A stretch of DNA of 64,000 nt from Blastopirellula marina DSM 3645 (GTDB lineage Bacteria; Planctomycetota; Planctomycetia; Pirellulales; Pirellulaceae): assembly GCF_000153105.1 (NCBI RefSeq), contig NZ_CH672376.1:3761739-3825738 (forward strand), in the 5' to 3' direction. The notes under the pieces are model-generated. The model had not been told where the DNA came from. It ran no database searches and saw only the letters and a program-made list of their open reading frames with translations. Positions 54,575 through 63,498 of this stretch are shown here, in pieces; within the stretch, counting starts at the first letter, position 1; every line of letters starts with the position of its first letter. Made by a program: the position numbers and the translations under genes.

Positions 54575-56358
54575 TGGACAGCGCCACTTTGAATCAGGCT
54601 AGCACGATTAAGTGCTTATTGGAAAATCGCTTACATTCACGACGTCCGAATTCAGACTGAAACCTAATGGTTTTATTGCAACTCGAGGCAAGTTAATGAG
54701 TTAACTATGCTGTCATCGCCCACAATGGCGCTGTCTAGGCGTCTCGCGCGTAACCTGTGCCCTCAACGCTATTTATTGCGATTGACACGGGCGCCAAAAA
54801 GAAACGACCCTCCGTGTGCTTTACGTTTCATGACGAAACCACGGAAGGTCGCTCCTATGTCGCTTCAGGATATCGCATCGCTCGGAAAGATGCTTGCCCA
54901 ATTTCTCTCACTTTTCGCCACCTGTTTTCACGGCCGTAAAGGCCGGCGTCTGCTGTTGGCGTATGTTCGCGGATTGCTTTCGGATCTTCCGCGGAAGAAC
55001 GCCGAGGCGATCGCCCTGAAGCAAGGCGTCGCCCCCCGAACGCTGCAACGGTTCCTCGAGTCGATCCAATGGGACCACGACGAAGTGCTCCGGCGCTCAC
55101 AGCGGTTGGTCGCGACCGAACATGCCGACAAAGAGGCCATCGGCGTGATCGACGAGACCGGGACGGCCAAGAGCGGCAGCCATACGGTCGGCGTGAAACG
55201 CCAATACAACGGCAACCGCGGCAAGATTGAAAACGCCGTGGTCGCGGTCGCCTTGTCCTACGCGGCCGAGACGTTCTCTTGTCTGATCGCCGCCGAGATG
55301 TACCTGCCGCTGGAATGGGCGAGCGACCTGGCGCGTCGAAAAAAAACTACGTTCCGGAGGAGATTGAGTTTCTGACCAAGCCGCAACTCGCGCTGAAGCT
55401 CATCGATCAATCGGCCGAGCAAGGCGTCGAGGTGAAAGCCTGGACATTCGATGAGAATTACGGGCGAGATGGAAAATTTCTCGACGGCCTTGATGAACGT
55501 AAATTGACCTTCGTCGGTGAGGTCCCGCCGAAGTTCCACGTTTGGCTGAGTAAGCCGAATTTGCGGCAAAAACCGGCTCGAAACAAGGTTGGCCGGTAGA
55601 AGATTTATCCGCGTCTGAGACGCCGGGACCGAGTCGGCAAAGAGGTTCAAAACCTGGCGAAGCACTCACCCGACTTCGCGAAACAGAAACCGCAGCGTTA
55701 TCGGATTAGCGATACGCAGAAAGGTCCCGAAGTCTGAGAAGTTCGCTGGCATGAATGCTATCGCAAGACTCACACGGACAAGTTGGCCAGTTCGGCCTGC
55801 ACGCTGATCGTTGCCAAGCACGTTCGCACCGGCGAAGTGAAGTACTTCCTCAGCAACCGAGTCCCGGGCCGCAGTGGCTGGTCGCTCCGCTCTCTGCTGC
55901 GGGTGGCGTTTGGGCGCTGGAAAGTGAAGGCCTGTTTTCGGGAGGCGAAAGAGGAACTTGGCTGGGGCCACTTTGAGTGTCGCGGCTGGGGCTGCGTTCA
56001 CCGTCACTTGATCGTGACGATTCTCAGCCAGTTATTCTGTGCTCGAGTCCGACATCGGTACTGCAAAAGTGAAGTCGTCACGGACGCCGAACGTTTGACC
56101 TTGGAGCAGGTCCGCCGAGCCGCCGATACGTACGTTCGATCCATCGGTCTACCGCCGAAAGTACGCAAGCAACAGCACCAAGCGGAGTTGGCCCGCATGC
56201 AATATCATCAAAGGCGAAACGCAGCAGCCAGCCGAAGCCACCAAAAAACGCGACAGGCGGAGTACGAAGCTCTCGGTATCGACCCGGAAAAGATCAAATC
56301 CATTCGGCCAAAAGGCTGATGGAGATTGAAAACATAACGTCAAAGTGGCGCTGTCCAG
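54575..56358 (+). mobile_element. Degenerate IS701-like element
   Basis: A 1,784-bp element with ends CTGGACAGCGCCACTTTGA and its complement at the right. The four-base duplication CTAA flanks it (54571-54574 and 56359-56362). Its transposase gene is broken, so it could move only with help. Confidence 0.9.
54830..56319 (+). pseudogene. Broken IS701-family transposase gene
   Basis: The product is related to the next transposase. The first part runs from about 54857 (MSLQDIASLGKMLAQFLSLF) through the core VIDETGTAKSGSHTVG to LEWASDLARRKK, where one A is missing from a run of A bases near 55340. A second frame carries NYVPEEIEFLTKPQL and WTFDENYGRDGKFLDG. Two nonsense codons follow, one after NKVGR and one in the VWEVRWHE position. 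The last part reads to the end (LGIDPEKIKSIRPKG). The two nonsense codons show real decay. Confidence 0.88.
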
Positions 56359-56362
56359 CTAA

Positions 56363-57897
56363 TACTACAGCGCTAGGTTGGCCCCCCAGCGGCAGCGTTC
56401 GATTTCCGTTAGTCTAATGCCTTTTTTCCATAGTTTCCTGCGAGTTCGCTTTGTATGACTTTTGCGGGCCTGGGCGTTGCGTTGTTGGCGGTATTGGATC
56501 GTGGCCGCGACGTGGTCCAGCAGGGCTGTCGAGGCGCGGTCGTTAAGCCACCAACTCTGCACCAACGCCGAGACCGCCTCGTGCACTTGATAGATCGTCA
56601 CTTCTGGATTTTTTTTCCCGTAACTTGGCTCGCATGCGAGCCAGGAACAAGTAGCTGACGCTGGACAAGATCAGATGACGCTTGAGCCCCAGATAACGCC
56701 GCCCTTCCCAGGCGTCGAGACCGATGTCTTGTTTCTGATCTTGGAAGCAACGTTCGACTCGCCACCGCGAGAAGGCCACCAAGAGCAGCGTCGTCACCGG
56801 CGTCTTTTCCGGAGCATTGCTAAAGAAGTATTTCACTTCCGCTTCGTTGAGTATGTTGCGAGCGACGAGCAAGTGCAACCGCTCGTCCGGCAGGCCCTGC
56901 TTGGTAGGACGAATCAGCATCGCATGCTTTACTTCCCACACCATCGGGCCTTTCTCGCCGTCCTTGATGCGATATTTTTTCCACGCTTGGTCGCGCAACT
57001 TGGGATGATCGTTCAACAATTCGTCGATCCGCTGAGGGCGCGGACTATTTTTGGTCAACCGCGGAATACGAGCCGGCCTGCCCGTTCGCTGGCTGCGCCG
57101 GGAAGTGACCTTGGGAGGCGTCAGCCAGCCGGTCATCGTCACGGGGACTTCGGCCACGTATTTCTGCCTTCGCTCGCTCAAAGCCCGCAAAAACGGGCCT
57201 TTCGAGCCATAACCCTCGTCGAACGTGAGCCACTCAAATGCGATTCCGTTCGCGATCGCCCGGTCATATTGTTCCAAGGCGATTTCCCACTTGGAGCGAT
57301 AAGTCATCTCATCGGGTATCCCCGCTTCCTGGCATCGCGCTCGATCCTCGGCCCAGCTTTCCGGCAGGAACAGCTCGCCGTCGAGCAGGCAATGAAAGTC
57401 GTTCGCCGCATAGGCCAGATGAACCGTCACAATGCAGTTCTCCGTCTTGCCTGCGCAGCCGCACCATTGCCGCTGCACGCCTGGCGTCTTGATCCCTTTC
57501 TTCACGTCGCTCGTCTCGTCGATGATCCCGATCGAGTGAGAACTCGCATGTTCGGCGGCGACCATTGTTTGCAAGCGAGTTCGCAAGGCGTCTTCATCCC
57601 AGCGAAGCTGGCTCAAAAACTCTTGCAGCGTTCGCACCGGCACGCCCGCCGCCAAGGCAATCGGCTCGGCGCTCTTTCGCGGCAGATCGGAAAGCTGCCC
57701 TTCGACGTAAACAGGCAAATGCGCCCGGGTATCCTTGCGGGAAAAGCAATCCGCAAAGCGGTTCAAGTAACGTGTCAGCTCCGGCTTCATCCGACGAATC
57801 TCACGAGCATCCATGGCAGCACCTCCGTGTGCGAAATTGACGCTTTGAGTTTGACGGATCGGGCGGAATTTACCAAGATCGACCTAGCGCTGTAGTA
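56363..57897 (-). mobile_element. IS701-family element next to the first
   Basis: A 1,535-bp element with inverted ends TACTACAGCGCTAGGT and its complement. It is flanked by CTAA at 56359-56362 and 57898-57901. The left CTAA is also the right duplication of the neighbouring element, so the second element inserted at, or directly beside, an IS701 target created by the first. Confidence 0.92.
56543..57814 (-). CDS. IS701-family transposase
   Basis: A 423-residue DDE transposase of the IS701 family. The N-terminal block FADCFSRKDTRAHLPVYVEG and RTLQEFLSQLRWDEDALR are typical. Catalytic motifs include IGIIDETSDVKKG (first aspartate), WLTFDEGYGSKGPFLRAL (second aspartate) and RWRVERCFQDQKQDIGLDAWEG (glutamate). 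The C-terminus ends in a basic segment. The gene appears intact and the element is likely recent. It is only distantly similar to the broken copy beside it. Confidence 0.94.
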   Translation of the reverse strand: MDAREIRRMKPELTRYLNRFADCFSRKDTRAHLPVYVEGQLSDLPRKSAEPIALAAGVPVRTLQEFLSQLRWDEDALRTRLQTMVAAEHASSHSIGIIDETSDVKKGIKTPGVQRQWCGCAGKTENCIVTVHLAYAANDFHCLLDGELFLPESWAEDRARCQEAGIPDEMTYRSKWEIALEQYDRAIANGIAFEWLTFDEGYGSKGPFLRALSERRQKYVAEVPVTMTGWLTPPKVTSRRSQRTGRPARIPRLTKNSPRPQRIDELLNDHPKLRDQAWKKYRIKDGEKGPMVWEVKHAMLIRPTKQGLPDERLHLLVARNILNEAEVKYFFSNAPEKTPVTTLLLVAFSRWRVERCFQDQKQDIGLDAWEGRRYLGLKRHLILSSVSYLFLARMRAKLREKKSRSDDLSSARGGLGVGAELVA

Positions 57898-57901
57898 CTA
57901 A

Positions 57902-58115
57902 TAACACCAAGTGAACTTGTCAAGATTCAGTCCGCAAAGATCGCCCAAATTTTCTTTCAGCTACCAATGCTTAATTTTGCCACACTCCCGCGCCATTCAA
58001 CGATTGGGAAATATTTCACCTCCGCTTTCGTAAACAAAACAAGTGCGTTTTCAGGAACCTTATCGATTCCTGAAAACGCTGCAAGAGTCGCGCGACGTAA
58101 ATTGCCTCTTTGCAA
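57902..58115. other. Intergenic stretch, nothing recognised
   Basis: About 210 bases between the second IS701 element and the first PEP-CTERM gene. A 63-codon plus-strand frame here has no ribosome site. Confidence 0.4.
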
Positions 58116-58883
58116 CTATGCCACGGAACTGATCGACGCGAAACGGCGGCGTAAGTAAAACGCCGCAGCCGGGAGAGCACCTAGTAGAATCGCCAACGTC
58201 CCAGGCTCGGGCGTGGCGGCTGTCTGAACAACGTCCGATTGGTCCAGCTGCATCGAGTAAATCGACGAGTGCTGCACTCCCGTAAAGCTAACCACAAAGC
58301 TGGTGATCGGATTTGTGATTGAACTGAGATCCCATCCAAACAGATAGCTATTGTTGAAAGACGGATCTCCCCCGAAGACGGCCCCTGGGACTTGACTCAG
58401 AAGAAGGCTTTCGCCCGCGACCAAAGCTTGCGATCCGCCGTTATAGCTCAGCGTCGGCATTGCATCATTGTAGAAGTCATACCCAAACACTTCGCTAATT
58501 TCGATTTGAAACGCAACCGTCGCTAAATTGGCGAGCGGAGTGGAATCCGTCACGGTGAAACCGCCCCCAATAGTATTGGGCGTGAGCGACATACCGCTGG
58601 AATAAACACCAGAAGTCGGCGAGGTGCCTGGGTAGGCGGCGCCGGAGACCTTGATAAAGCTTGAGTCGCCGTCGTCGGAGACGATCGGCCCCGTCCAAGG
58701 CGCCGAGCCCGGATAGCTCGAAATCCCTGGGTTATTAATGTTATTTAATTGCGTCCATTGATCAAATTGCGTATTTCCTACCAAGTTCAAATCGATGGGA
58801 GCAGCGAAAACATTTGCCGCAAACAAGCTGACGACGAACGTCGCGGCCAGCCCTGTCCGCAGTCTCCAATTCTTCCAATACAT
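58116..58883 (-). CDS. PEP-CTERM sorting domain protein
   Basis: A 255-residue exported protein. It begins MYWKNWRLRTGLAATFVVSL, an n-region and hydrophobic core, with AFAAP-type cleavage near NVFAA. The middle is a beta-rich domain with NLVGNTQFDQW and FGWDLSSITNPITSFVVSF. The C-terminus has the sorting signal PEPGTLAILLG, a hydrophobic helix and LRRRF. Exosortase would cut and anchor it, probably with glycosylation, at the cell envelope; no exosortase gene is in the window. The ATG at 58883 has GGAG ten bases upstream. It is divergent from a protein of the same design. Confidence 0.88.
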   Translation of the reverse strand: MYWKNWRLRTGLAATFVVSLFAANVFAAPIDLNLVGNTQFDQWTQLNNINNPGISSYPGSAPWTGPIVSDDGDSSFIKVSGAAYPGTSPTSGVYSSGMSLTPNTIGGGFTVTDSTPLANLATVAFQIEISEVFGYDFYNDAMPTLSYNGGSQALVAGESLLLSQVPGAVFGGDPSFNNSYLFGWDLSSITNPITSFVVSFTGVQHSSIYSMQLDQSDVVQTAATPEPGTLAILLGALPAAAFYLRRRFASISSVA

Positions 58884-59282
58884 TCTGTGGAATCTCCAAG
58901 TAGCTAGGAATTGCCTGGCATGGTTCGGGCGCCGCTCGTGACGCACAGCCCAAACTAGAAAAAAAGTGATAAACAAGATGCAAAACAGTTCGGTGCTGGC
59001 TGGCGATAGAATTTGCGGGCTGGCTTGAATCTCAGTAAGTCGCTTCCTCCTTTCGATAGAACCGATTGATGAAAATTTCCGTGTGGCAAAGCGCGCTGGA
59101 TGGCACTCATTTTTCTAGGATCATCTTAAGATAAGGGGTTGATAGCGAATATTCCAGATGATAATTTAATTGAGTCTCAATTGTCACGATTGAGCACGTT
59201 AGCAAGCCTCCAGACCCTTTCTGGGTCCGCCCGCCAAGTGCAAAATCCTACCCTTTTTGCTCTCTCTTGGAGGTTATTGAAA
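58884..59282. promoter_or_regulatory. Divergent region between the PEP-CTERM genes
   Basis: About 400 bases hold the promoters for both PEP-CTERM genes. No operator is clear. The plus gene has GGAGG about ten bases before its ATG. Confidence 0.35.
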
Positions 59283-60023
59283 ATGCGAAGTTTTCGTGCA
59301 ATGGCGGGTCATCTCCTTTCCTGGAAATTCGGGGCAGCTTGCGCTGCTGCGTGCGCACTGTCGATGGGATCGTCGGCCCAGGCCGCACTCGTCTCGAACG
59401 GATTGACCGGCAACACAGAATTTGACGGCTGGGTCGATCTGAAAGCAGGAACGCTCACCACCGCGGACCTAACGTCGGGTTTTGGATCGAATGAGTCCGG
59501 TTCGGGCGACGGCGTGCTGACGCGCACTAGCGGGTCGCATTATCCCGCCGGAAGCAGCCTTTATTCGTTTTCAGGCAACTCGACGTTCGAAGTGTCGGAC
59601 ACTTCCGCTCTCTCTGACGTCAACACAGTAGTTTTCTCGATTTTGAGCTGGCCGAACGGCGAAAGTGCAATGAGTATCGCCCCGACGTTGAACTTCAACG
59701 GCGGTACGCAAGCGATCGCGGCGGATTACCTCGGGACTCAATCCTACGGGACGATTGACTTTGGCGGCCCAGTCGAAACTATTGCCTACACCTTCCAATG
59801 GGATTTGAGTTCGATCGGCGACGTCATCGGTTCCTATGATATCGACTGGGGTCAGATCGTTCATGCTGGCGTGCTTGCGCTGCAACTGGAAAGTAGCGAT
59901 ACCTTCTCGCTGAGTTCGGCGTTGGCCCCAGCCGCCGCGCCGGAGCCGGGTTCGGTCGTCTTAGCTGGCCTCGGAGTTTTAGGGATGGTGGGCGCGTTCC
60001 GCCGACGCCGTGCCGAAACCTAA
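59283..60023 (+). CDS. PEP-CTERM sorting domain protein
   Basis: A 246-residue protein similar in plan to the divergent one. The signal region is MRSFRAMAGHLLSWKFGAAC followed by ACALSMGSSAQAA. The beta-rich middle has GLTGNTEFDGWVDL, FNGGTQAIAADY and FQWDLSSIGDVIGSYDI. The C-terminus APEPGSVVLAGLG is followed by a hydrophobic helix and RRRRAE. It is likely anchored through an exosortase. The start was set at the ATG with GGAGG upstream, not at the first codon of the longer frame. A rho-independent terminator follows 35 bases after the stop. Confidence 0.88.
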   Translation: MRSFRAMAGHLLSWKFGAACAAACALSMGSSAQAALVSNGLTGNTEFDGWVDLKAGTLTTADLTSGFGSNESGSGDGVLTRTSGSHYPAGSSLYSFSGNSTFEVSDTSALSDVNTVVFSILSWPNGESAMSIAPTLNFNGGTQAIAADYLGTQSYGTIDFGGPVETIAYTFQWDLSSIGDVIGSYDIDWGQIVHAGVLALQLESSDTFSLSSALAPAAAPEPGSVVLAGLGVLGMVGAFRRRRAET

Positions 60024-60057
60024 AGTTAACCTGACGGAACATCCCAATTTCGGACTG

Positions 60058-60090
60058 GTCGGGTCGTCGTAAGACGGCCCGACTTTTTTT
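60058..60090 (+). terminator. Rho-independent terminator of the PEP-CTERM gene
   Basis: GTCGGGTCGTC and GACGGCCCGAC pair with one mismatch around a four-base loop and are followed directly by TTTTTTT (60084-60090). The group II intron begins at the very next base. Confidence 0.93.
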
Positions 60091-61337
60091 GTGTGCCAGG
60101 CATGTTTTTCAACTTGAGGGTGCAAGTCCCTTATCCAACCAGATGGAGGTGAAGGATGAGCGAAGCGCAAGGGCGTCGTCGTGAGGCGTGCGTCTGAAGG
60201 AAGCGTGGAGCGAATTCGCGGCCTGACGTACAGGAATCGGATAGTAGGCGATGTCGACGGGACGAGCCGCCAATGCACGGCGAAGTCCTCTATCCATCGG
60301 AAATCGACGTCGTAGATCCGGCGGGCGTGCGAAGACAGTTGATGAACTTACCCTGGGAGATCTGGCGTGCGTCCAAGAGGAATCGCCTTGTTTGCGACGA
60401 CTTGGACTGGCCGGTTCGCAAGAACCGGCGACCGCGCGTCAGAAGTCAGCAGAGAGCATAGTAACCGCGCAAAACCGATCCGCTTGAGCGAGACACCGAC
60501 CCGAAAGGGCGGAAACGGCCGGGGCTCACAAGATCGTAGCGGCGCGCCGAAGGCTCGAACGGTCCCCCGCGTTAAGCGGGGTAAATGGAGCGGCAAGTAA
60601 GCGCGAGAACTCATGAGCGGCAAGCGTCCGAAAAAGGAACGACAATCATCGTTCGCCTTCGCGCGGGAGAGTAGGAGCGAATCTCCGAGGGCCCGTGAGG
60701 AAGGGAACGCGCCGCTGACGGCGAACTCGAATGCCGAAAGCCCGACAAGTAGCGACAGGCTGATGGAGTCGATCTGCGACTCGGCGAATCTCGCCGCGGC
60801 GATGCGTAAAGTGATCGCCAACGGCGGATCGCCCGGCGTCGACGGGATGCGTGTGAACCAACTCGAAAAGTACTTCGAGCGCCACCGCGACCGAATCGCC
60901 GCCGAACTCTTGGCCGGAACGTATCGGCCCCAACCGGTGAAACGAACCGAGATTCCCAAGCCAGACGGCGGAACGCGTAAGCTGGCGTTCCGACGGCGGT
61001 GGATCGTCTGATTCAACAGGCGATGCTCTTGGTTCTCTCGCCCCCGTGGGACGCGACGTTTTCGGACTGCAGTTTTGGCTTTCGACCAGGCCGGTCGGCG
61101 CACCAAGCGGTGGCCCAAGCCCAGAACTATCTGGAGGAGGGTTACAACTGGGTGGTCGACATGGACCTGGAAAAGTTCTTCGACCGCGTCAACCATGACG
61201 TGCTGATGAGCCGCGTGGCGCGACGCGTCGAAGACAAACGAGTGTTGAAGCTGATCCGCGCATTCTTGAACTCGGGAGTGATGATCGACGGACTGACCGA
61301 GGCGACTCCGGAAGGAACGCCGCAGGGAGGTCCGTTC

Positions 61338-63402
61338 ACGCCTCCAACGATATTGCAAACAACTGCGGATTCTTGGATAGGCTGATCTCAAGAGCTGCAT
61401 TGAAAGCGGTGTATGGCGAAGGATGGAAGCCGCCGTAAACGATAGCTCTGTTTGAGCTTATGTTTTTTTGAATCAATCTCATGGAGGAGATTCCCATGTC
61501 GGCAATTGCCAAACGCAGCCGGGACAGCAAGCCAGCTGCTGTCATTCGCAGCTACCAGCCCATTCGGATCGAACGCGAATTGCTAGTTCAGGTCTTTGAT
61601 CTTGCCGAGCGTGGTCTAGCGGATGGTTCGGCCAGTGCCGGAGGGAAACAAGTGGCCGCCGATCCGCGCGCCAGCGACATGATACAACACGACGCTCTGG
61701 ATCAATGTGCCGACCGACGAGTCAATGGAGTGGAGGGGGTTGTATGACAACTCCATCCACTTCCGTCATTGAAGCAGCCGTCTACGCCCGAGTGTCATCT
61801 GACGCGCAGGCCCAAGACCAAACCATCGAATCGCAAGTCGCCGACCTGCGCCGACGCGTGAGCGACGACGCTGCTGTATTGCAAGACAAGAACTGCTTTC
61901 TCGACGACGGTGTAAGCGGCTCGACGCTCAATCGACCCGCGCTCGAGCGACTGCGCGACGCCGCGTATGTTGGTCAATTTCAAAGGCTCTATGTTCATTC
62001 GCCTGATCGCCTCGCACGCAAGTATGCGTATCAAGTTCTGGTCGTGGATGAACTGCAGAAGTTGGGCATTGAAATTGTTTTTCTCAACCGCGCGATCGGC
62101 GTCAGTCCTGAAGAAGATTTGCTGTTGCAGATGCAAGGCATGTTCGCGGAATACGAACGCGCCAAAATCATGGAACGCAGTCGTCGCGGCAAACGTCACG
62201 CAGCGACGCGCGGCAGCGTAAACGTCTTGTCGGCTGCACCTTACGGCTACCGTTATATCACATGTCGGGAAGGCGTTGGCCGGGCTGCTTTTGAAATCCA
62301 TGACGCGCAAGCGGCCATCGTTCGTCAGGTGTTCGAGTGGGTCGGTCGTGATCGATTATCGATCGGAGAAGTCACGCGACGGTTGACCATTTCGAATGCG
62401 ACAACTGCTACTGGCAAACAGTGGTGGGATCGCACAACGGTGTGGGGAATGCTGAAAATCCCTGCATATAAGGGTTCTGCGGCGTTCGGCAAAACTCGCA
62501 CCGGGCCGCGCCGAGCGCAGCTTCGCACGCAACGAGGCCGCTCGAAGGCGCCGCGCCGCACGGGATCGACTTACGACACCGAAGTGAGCGAGCAGTTGTC
62601 GATCCCCGTTCCCGCGCTCGTATCGTCTGAACTGTTCGAGGTCGTGCAAGCTCAGTTGACTGAGAACCGCCAGCGCGGCAGCGAGTCACGACGCGGTGCG
62701 AAGTATCTGCTGCAAGGCTTGTTGGAATGCGGCCAGTGCGGCTATGCGTTCTATGGCAAACCGGTGAGTCGCTTGAGCGCGAAAGGAAAGGTGCGTAACT
62801 ACGCTTACTACCGTTGCGTCGGGACCGACGCTTATCGCTTTGGCGGCAAGCGCGTGTGTGATTGCAAGCAGGTTCGCACCGACAAGCTTGACGAAGCCGC
62901 GTGGAATGATGCGTGCGAGTTGCTGCGTCATCCGAAGTTGCTTCGCAAAGAGTACGAGCGACGCCTGGCCGCGCCGCGCGATAGTAACTCGACGGTCTCG
63001 CTCAAGAAGCAAATCGCATCATCCAAGCGAAGTGTGGACCGCCTGATCGACGCCTACGCCGATGGCGTGCTAGACCGGTCCGAGTTCGATCCGCGTTTGC
63101 AGCGTGCTCGCGAGCGACTGTCGAAGCATGAAGAGCAGTTGCACGAATTGGAATCGGAATCGCGCGAACAATCGACATTGCGAGAGGCGTTGTCATGTCT
63201 GGATAGTTTCTGCGCCACGATCGGCACGAACTTGGAAGCCGCCGACTGGACGTTACGTCGCGAGATCCTGCGCACGCTGATTAACAAGGTCATGGTGGAG
63301 CCGGACCAAATCCGGATCGTCTACCGAATCAACTTCCCCCTTTTTGCGAAGAAAGCTAGCAAAGCCGGGAAGGAAAAAGTTTTGCACTTTTGTTGGAGGC
63401 GT
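61338..63402 (+). mobile_element. Serine-recombinase element with inverted ends
   Basis: The element begins ACGCCTCCAAC and ends with the exact complement GTTGGAGGCGT. Weaker matches (TGCAAA) continue inside both ends. It contains a small gene and a large serine recombinase gene in an overlapping pair. Outside the ends, the reverse transcriptase sequence matches up (GGTCCGTT and GATGTCTCC), so the boundaries are accurate to one or two bases. Confidence 0.75.
61496..61747 (+). CDS. Small protein before the serine recombinase
   Basis: An 83-residue protein starting MSAIAKRSRDSKPAAVIRSY, with GGAGGAG just upstream. It has a basic N-terminus and a C-terminus rich in polar residues (ASDMIQHDALDQCADRRVN). 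No helix-turn-helix is recognised. It ends in an ATGA overlap with the recombinase start, so the two are translated together. It may be a directionality or accessory factor for the recombinase; this is inferred from position. Confidence 0.65.
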   Translation: MSAIAKRSRDSKPAAVIRSYQPIRIERELLVQVFDLAERGLADGSASAGGKQVAADPRASDMIQHDALDQCADRRVNGVEGVV

Positions 63403-63498
63403 GATGTCTCCGTTACTCTCGAATCTGTTATTGGACGAACTGGATCGCGAGCTGGAAGCTCGCGGCCTGCGATTCGTACGCTACGCCGACGACTGTAA
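61744..63498 (+). CDS. Large serine recombinase
   Basis: A 584-residue recombinase. The resolvase-type catalytic domain begins AAVYARVSSDAQAQDQTIESQ, with the nucleophile serine in ARVSSD. It includes RLYVHSPDRLARKYAYQ and EYERAKIMERSRRGK. The middle recombinase domain has AAPYGYRYI and a DNA-binding stretch with WWDRTTVWGMLK. A zinc ribbon LLECGQCGYAFYGK with CDCKQ follows, then a coiled coil (KKQIASSKRSVDRLIDAYAD). The part after residue 553 lies beyond the element end and is read from the intron in another frame, so the last 30 residues are not native. It was probably responsible for the insertion into the reverse transcriptase. Confidence 0.88.
   Translation: MTTPSTSVIEAAVYARVSSDAQAQDQTIESQVADLRRRVSDDAAVLQDKNCFLDDGVSGSTLNRPALERLRDAAYVGQFQRLYVHSPDRLARKYAYQVLVVDELQKLGIEIVFLNRAIGVSPEEDLLLQMQGMFAEYERAKIMERSRRGKRHAATRGSVNVLSAAPYGYRYITCREGVGRAAFEIHDAQAAIVRQVFEWVGRDRLSIGEVTRRLTISNATTATGKQWWDRTTVWGMLKIPAYKGSAAFGKTRTGPRRAQLRTQRGRSKAPRRTGSTYDTEVSEQLSIPVPALVSSELFEVVQAQLTENRQRGSESRRGAKYLLQGLLECGQCGYAFYGKPVSRLSAKGKVRNYAYYRCVGTDAYRFGGKRVCDCKQVRTDKLDEAAWNDACELLRHPKLLRKEYERRLAAPRDSNSTVSLKKQIASSKRSVDRLIDAYADGVLDRSEFDPRLQRARERLSKHEEQLHELESESREQSTLREALSCLDSFCATIGTNLEAADWTLRREILRTLINKVMVEPDQIRIVYRINFPLFAKKASKAGKEKVLHFCWRRDVSVTLESVIGRTGSRAGSSRPAIRTLRRRL

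Noticed and set aside
56675-57895. Plus-strand frame of 406 codons across the second IS701 element
   Set aside because: It is antisense to a complete transposase and shows no own motifs.
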